From the NCBI RefSeq assembly GCF_010092985.1, contig NZ_CP048106.1:310001-374000 (forward strand): a stretch of 64,000 bases of DNA, read 5' to 3'. Within the stretch, counting starts at the first letter, position 1; every line of letters begins with the position of its first letter. Source of the stretch: Pontibacter pudoricolor (GTDB lineage Bacteria > Bacteroidota > Bacteroidia > Cytophagales > Hymenobacteraceae). The notes under the pieces are model-generated. The model searched no databases and was not told the origin of the DNA. It worked only from the letters and a program-made list of their open reading frames with translations. Shown one piece after another: positions 61,754 through 64,000 of this stretch. The position numbers were made by a program, and so were the translations under genes.

Positions 61754-62407
61754 ATGAATATCAGATTTATTCTTGCACTGCTGTTTATGCTAGGTTTTGG
61801 ATTTAATTCAATGGCACAAACAATTTCAGTTGGACCCCGCCTGGGCGTTAACTTTGGTACTCAGAAAATTCCAGGATCAGATGCTGACTTTGCCAAAAAC
61901 TGGAATGATAATGCTGAAGCTAATACCGGCCTGCAGATTGGTGGAGTAGCTAATATTAAATTTAACGAAACATTTTCTGTTCAGCCGGAGCTGTTGTTTA
62001 CCCAGAAAGGCTACAAGTATGAAGGTGATACCAGGTCGGTGACTGGGAAGTACGATTACCTGGAGCTACCAGTATTGGCTAAAATATCGTTTGGCTCACC
62101 CGATTTTCAGGGGTTTATAACGGCAGGGCCGACATTTGGGTACTGGGCAAGCGGTAAAGATACCTACAAAATTGGCGGCTCTGAATTCAGCGAAGATGTA
62201 GATTTTGATAATGATAATTATATTGAGAACCGGTCAGAAATTGGTGGAAGTATTGGTGTCGGGTTTGCAGCTTACTTAGGCGGCGGCTCACTAAATTTTG
62301 ACGTACGCTATGGTGCTGGCTTTTCGAGTGTTTATGATTCTTCCGATGACGATAAGTTAAAGAACAGAGGCATCAGCGTTTCTTTAGCTTACCTGTTTAG
62401 CTTGTAA
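61754..62407 (+). CDS. PorT family outer-membrane beta-barrel protein
   Basis: 217 residues, a signal peptide ending NSMAQ (about residue 22), then typical PorT-type strands (VGPRLGVNFGT, VQPELLFTQKGYKY, YLELPVLAKISF, FITAGPTFGYW) and an end in SLAYLFSL. It has an Asp/Asn-rich loop (EDVDFDNDNYIENRS). PorT is needed for the type IX system in Porphyromonas, but the wider family is diverse; the role here is unknown. Confidence 0.85.
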   Translation: MNIRFILALLFMLGFGFNSMAQTISVGPRLGVNFGTQKIPGSDADFAKNWNDNAEANTGLQIGGVANIKFNETFSVQPELLFTQKGYKYEGDTRSVTGKYDYLELPVLAKISFGSPDFQGFITAGPTFGYWASGKDTYKIGGSEFSEDVDFDNDNYIENRSEIGGSIGVGFAAYLGGGSLNFDVRYGAGFSSVYDSSDDDKLKNRGISVSLAYLFSL

Positions 62408-62430
62408 ATTGTAATTGATACAATAGTTAA

Positions 62431-62459
62431 AAAGGCCTTGCGAAAGCAAGGCCTTTGTT
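62431..62459. terminator. Terminator of the PorT-like gene
   Basis: The arms AAAGGCCTTGC and GCAAGGCCTTT pair around a GAAA tetraloop, followed by GTTGTTTT. It lies 24 bases past the stop. Confidence 0.8.
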
Positions 62460-62639
62460 GTTTTCACCGCATCTGACTTGTTATAAAACTATAGCAGGTG
62501 TATTTTCTGTTGGCATACTTAAATTATGCAAACGAATTAGAATAATAAGATAAGTTTTTGGGCTGCTGGTAACTATAGGTAATTTCTGGCGCAAGCAGCC
62601 CAATGCTATAAACTATAAAGAAGGAGTTGTAACCAGGAG

Positions 62640-64000
62640 CTAGAATACTACAAGCTTTTGCGTCCAAGAAGCTTCTTTCATATCAACTCTGATGTAAAAC
62701 ATACCACTGCCATAGGCGCTAAGGTCTAGTTGCTGAGCCTCTGATGTATCGGTTATTACCTGACTAAGCAGTACAATTCCCATCGAATTTGTGATAGTTA
62801 CCTGGAAAGAGAAAGATAGCGGCGGAAAATCGATCATAAAGCGTCCGTTCCGGCTCGGGTTTGGGTAAATTGTTATGGGACCCAACCGGGTTGGCTTAGG
62901 TTTTTTGTCTTTAACAATCTTGTCGCTAATTTCTACGGTAAGTTCCTGTAAGGCTGTCATCCCTGTTTCGCTGGATGCCCGGAGGGTTACGGTGTAGGTG
63001 CCCGGCGAACTATAGTTGTGGGTTGGGTCCTCTTCATTACTGACATTTCCATCTCCAAAAGTCCAGTAATATAGTACGGCCCCACTAGTATTGTTAGTAA
63101 AAGTTATGGTTCTGCCTGACACTGTATAATCCACAACTATAGTTGGTACCTGGCCGGTAACGGGTAAATTAACTACATCTGCATCATAAATCTGTGTAAG
63201 CTCAATGCCTTGCATAAAAAATGGGTTACTCCATAAATGTGTGCGCTCAACTGTAAGCAATCCCCAGGGACTTTCTTCGGGTGGTGCGATGTCGGGGTAA
63301 TTCCAATGGGTTCTCATCAGGCTATGGAAAGCCACTTCACGGATTTCTTCCGTATTCTCCGGTATAGTGGGATCGTCTGGGTGAGGTAAGCCAAAGGCAT
63401 GGCCAAGCTCATGAGCCATAGTTCCATGCGGGACACAAGGCCATGCATAGCCACCAGGTATAGCAGTGCAAATCCCCGAATCATTAAATTCAGGGAAGTT
63501 CTCTACACCTGCCAGTGCTACTCCGCAATAACCATCACAAGATTGCATTCCTAAGCCTATACCTGTATTACTGCCGGTCTTTATCCAGATACTGGCTATT
63601 ATTCCAGGTTGCCAGAGAGGTATTCCCTGGCTTTGCATTTCTGGCAGAAGTTTGTCCCACCAGTTGTCCTGGTAATAACTGGTGCTCTGCAGGGCATGGT
63701 AAAAAACAACTGTGTCTGGCAGTGCAAAAGTATAAGTAACTCCGCCGGTATTTATCTGGTACCAGGCCTGTATCTCACGACTCGCTTTAAGAATGGCGTC
63801 ATACTCAGCCTGGTTAAATGCTTCATCTCGTGCTACTACATAATACACTGCTACCTCGTTTTCAGTAACTGTAGTAAGCCTTTTCTCACCAATGTATTTC
63901 TGAATTGGATTAGGTGTTCTGTAGCAATCTAAGGCTGTTGGTTTTACCTGCGCATTGGCTGGCAACCAAAAGGCAAAAGTTAATACATGCAGGAATAGTA
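62640..64000 (-). CDS. T9SS-sorted zinc metalloprotease with PKD domain (5' end cut)
   Basis: At least 441 residues. The frame continues past the window end, where the codons still read as a signal peptide (LFLHVLTFAFWLPANAQ), so the true start lies outside. It has a zincin catalytic motif HELGHAFGLPH near the middle, a PKD domain (YYWTFGDGNVSNEEDPTHNY) and a C-terminal type IX sorting domain (YPNPSRNG...YIRVD). A secreted or surface protease; the metzincin-like HExxHxxGxxH is complete. Confidence 0.88.
   Translation of the reverse strand, partial: LFLHVLTFAFWLPANAQVKPTALDCYRTPNPIQKYIGEKRLTTVTENEVAVYYVVARDEAFNQAEYDAILKASREIQAWYQINTGGVTYTFALPDTVVFYHALQSTSYYQDNWWDKLLPEMQSQGIPLWQPGIIASIWIKTGSNTGIGLGMQSCDGYCGVALAGVENFPEFNDSGICTAIPGGYAWPCVPHGTMAHELGHAFGLPHPDDPTIPENTEEIREVAFHSLMRTHWNYPDIAPPEESPWGLLTVERTHLWSNPFFMQGIELTQIYDADVVNLPVTGQVPTIVVDYTVSGRTITFTNNTSGAVLYYWTFGDGNVSNEEDPTHNYSSPGTYTVTLRASSETGMTALQELTVEISDKIVKDKKPKPTRLGPITIYPNPSRNGRFMIDFPPLSFSFQVTITNSMGIVLLSQVITDTSEAQQLDLSAYGSGMFYIRVDMKEASWTQKLVVF

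Larger units (their letters stand above)
803..63144. repeat. Highly iterated palindrome AACTATAGTT and its octamer forms
   Basis: The octamer AACTATAG (or its complement CTATAGTT) recurs all over the window: about 110 sites by my own by-eye count, where about two would be expected by chance. About 20 are the full palindrome AACTATAGTT, for example at 811-820, 3030-3039, 9174-9183, 13420-13429, 22719-22728, 22751-22760, 46679-46688, 51091-51100 and 63135-63144. Sites fall inside coding regions in different frames (giving Thr-Ile-Val or Asn-Tyr-Ser), in intergenic DNA, and in terminator loops. They are dense in the mosaic repeats at 2.2-3.0 and 33.6-34.6 kb and absent from pgk. Near-matches ending AACTATAA are also common. 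The function is unknown. Confidence 0.9.

Overview
The window is a 64 kb chromosomal segment from a member of the Bacteroidota, most likely a Cytophagales/Hymenobacteraceae organism of the Pontibacter type. The evidence is the protein content: proteins with type IX secretion C-terminal domains, an exosortase N (XrtN) pair, a double-length D-Ala-D-Ala ligase, an arsenosugar gene set, many small outer-membrane beta-barrels, TTG/GTG starts, and several promoters that fit the Bacteroidota pattern (TTTG, 19 bases, TAnnTTTG). No phage, transposase, CRISPR array or rRNA was seen. One tRNA with a CAT anticodon is present.

Layout. 0-11 kb: a small AT-rich membrane gene, pgk, a 0.9 kb non-coding mosaic repeat, a tandem Ddl-Ddl fusion followed by a PASTA protein, a T9SS cargo protein with a coupled rhodanese, a site-2 protease with a HAD hydrolase, and the tRNA. 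11-13.7 kb: a porin-like gene, gene debris including a one-base frameshift, and a possible tRNA 3' remnant. 14-18.6 kb: a signalling-type locus with a divergent STAS-like gene, an AONS-type PLP enzyme fused to a GNAT-like domain, and a cytoplasmic hybrid histidine kinase. 18.7-24 kb: a TonB-dependent receptor, OsmC, HPF and an S1/P1 nuclease. 24-32 kb: exosortase N, its VIT-domain partner, and a run of small membrane proteins controlled by a winged-helix regulator. 32-36 kb: an SDR, a DsbA-like protein, a second copy of the mosaic repeat in inverted orientation, DUF1801 and a CDF metal transporter. 36-45 kb: a beta-barrel, a Ser/Tyr/Gly-rich low-complexity protein, topoisomerase III, a glycosyltransferase, a phosphoesterase and small envelope genes. 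45-50 kb: an aldehyde dehydrogenase, an arsenosugar cluster whose arsS is frameshifted, and an L,D-transpeptidase. 50-64 kb: lipoproteins, a three-gene glycosyltransferase operon, bcp, a neutral ceramidase, tex, a PorT-like barrel and a T9SS zinc metalloprotease cut by the window end.

The strongest genome-scale signal is not a gene. The palindrome AACTATAGTT, or its 8-base half-forms AACTATAG/CTATAGTT, occurs about 110 times by my by-eye tally, against about 2 expected by chance. It lies inside genes, between genes, in terminator loops and between the modules of the mosaic repeats. It behaves like the cyanobacterial HIP1 palindrome or a DNA uptake sequence. The second lead is the AONS-GNAT/histidine kinase locus, whose pairing recalls CqsA/CqsS and LqsA/LqsS signalling.
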